Shown here: positions 63,432 through 64,000 of the stretch, one piece after another
How the letters are laid out: each line of letters starts with the position of its first letter
Numbering within the stretch: the first letter of the stretch is position 1
Assembly (NCBI RefSeq): GCF_035222275.1
Contig: NC_085883.1
Location: 682,001-746,000 of the forward strand
Direction of reading: 5' to 3'
Source of the DNA: Podospora bellae-mahoneyi
Lineage: Eukaryota > Ascomycota > Sordariomycetes > Sordariales > Podosporaceae
DNA: 64,000 nucleotides
Made by a program: the position numbers and the translations under genes
The notes under the pieces: model-generated
What the model was told of the DNA's origin: nothing
Databases searched by the model: none
The model's input: only the letters and a program-made list of their open reading frames with translations

Positions 63432-64000
63432 ATGATTCCCGTCAACCTCAGCCAGAGCACCTCTCTGCCCGGATGGACAACTGTCCTTTGTCTCCTGGTC
63501 GGCGCAACTGCCGCTTGTCTTTGGTTCCATTTCCCGCTTACGCGTTCCACGCGGGCATTGTCTTCGGTGAAGCCCACTTCAGATTCCACACGGTCCGCTC
63601 GGCCAGGCATTAGCCTCCGTCAAGTCAACCCTGACAAGAACGAGGCAAACACCGACATCGACATCATTGCCATTCATGGCCTTGACACAAAGTCGCCGGA
63701 CACGTGGGTATGGGTAGACCCCAACGACCCCAACAATACCGTTAACTGGCTGGCCGACCGGCGAATGCTCCCCAGCCGAGTGGGAGCAGCTCGCATCTTC
63801 ACATGCGACTGGCCTGCCGACCTACGTCAGCAGTCGTCAGTTCCCACGACGCTCCACGAGTCTGCCCAGTCTTTGCGTGACAGCATACAGCACCTAAAGG
63901 TGAATACGACAAGGCCCATTCTCTTCATCGCATCGTGTCTTGGTGGTATTATCTTGATAAAGGCTCTCGAGATTGATCATCAGCACACTAAGGACAACGC
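63432..64000 (+). CDS. NLR-type protein with N-terminal alpha/beta-hydrolase domain, 5' part
   Basis: The frame is open from the ATG at 63432 to the window end (189 codons and running on). A hydrophobic anchor (WTTVLCLLVGATAACLWF) is followed by a lipase-like domain: DIIAIHGLDTKSPDTWVW, the oxyanion-type HG motif, then RPILFIASCLGGIILIKALE. This is the arrangement of SesB-like effector domains at the N-terminus of fungal STAND/NLR proteins (family knowledge). The nucleophile elbow, usually GHSLGG, reads ASCLGG, with Cys in place of Ser. NB-ARC/NACHT and repeat domains would lie beyond the window, so the NLR assignment is an inference; a stand-alone hydrolase is possible. Confidence 0.78.
   Translation, partial: MIPVNLSQSTSLPGWTTVLCLLVGATAACLWFHFPLTRSTRALSSVKPTSDSTRSARPGISLRQVNPDKNEANTDIDIIAIHGLDTKSPDTWVWVDPNDPNNTVNWLADRRMLPSRVGAARIFTCDWPADLRQQSSVPTTLHESAQSLRDSIQHLKVNTTRPILFIASCLGGIILIKALEIDHQHTKDN

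Overview
The window is nuclear DNA of a filamentous ascomycete, most likely Sordariales. The evidence is short GT-AG introns of about 50-120 bp with CTRAY branch sites, many secreted proteins, HET and NLR-type genes, a repeat-induced point mutation (RIP) scar, and a GH45-CBM1 endoglucanase very close to the Humicola type. It mixes conserved core genes with accessory genes. Exon joins below were worked out by hand from splice signals and reading frame.

Left edge (1-7 kb): the end of a secondary-metabolite locus, with a cytochrome P450 (cut by the window), an adenylation-thiolation-thioesterase synthetase of the arylpyruvate-activating type, an O-methyltransferase and a secreted EthD-like protein. 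From 7 to 12.4 kb lie three secreted or membrane proteins of unknown function.

Core block (13.7-26.3 kb): Nudix hydrolase, histidine phosphatase, CTNNBL1 spliceosome protein, V-ATPase subunit G (six exons, including a start-codon-only exon and a 9-nt exon), Pet117, RPB2 and the GH45 endoglucanase.

Accessory, decayed block (27-36 kb): two broken genes (one of the aminoglycoside-phosphotransferase-like family), a coiled-coil protein, and a strongly AT-rich RIP region. That region holds a Fot1/pogo DNA transposon with 53-bp terminal inverted repeats and a TA duplication, itself carrying a fossil LTR insertion.

Right half (36-58 kb): cupredoxin-like secreted protein, M13 metallopeptidase, a broken amidase, an NmrA-like protein and a HET-domain protein. 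Next comes a likely catabolic cluster (TauD-type dioxygenase, Dal5-type permease, Zn2Cys6 regulator, aldo-keto reductase), then a WSC-domain secreted protein. The last 6 kb hold degenerate tandem repeats, two fossil LTRs, a DUF6601-type membrane protein and, divergent from it and cut by the window end, a fungal NLR-type gene starting with a membrane anchor and an alpha/beta-hydrolase domain.
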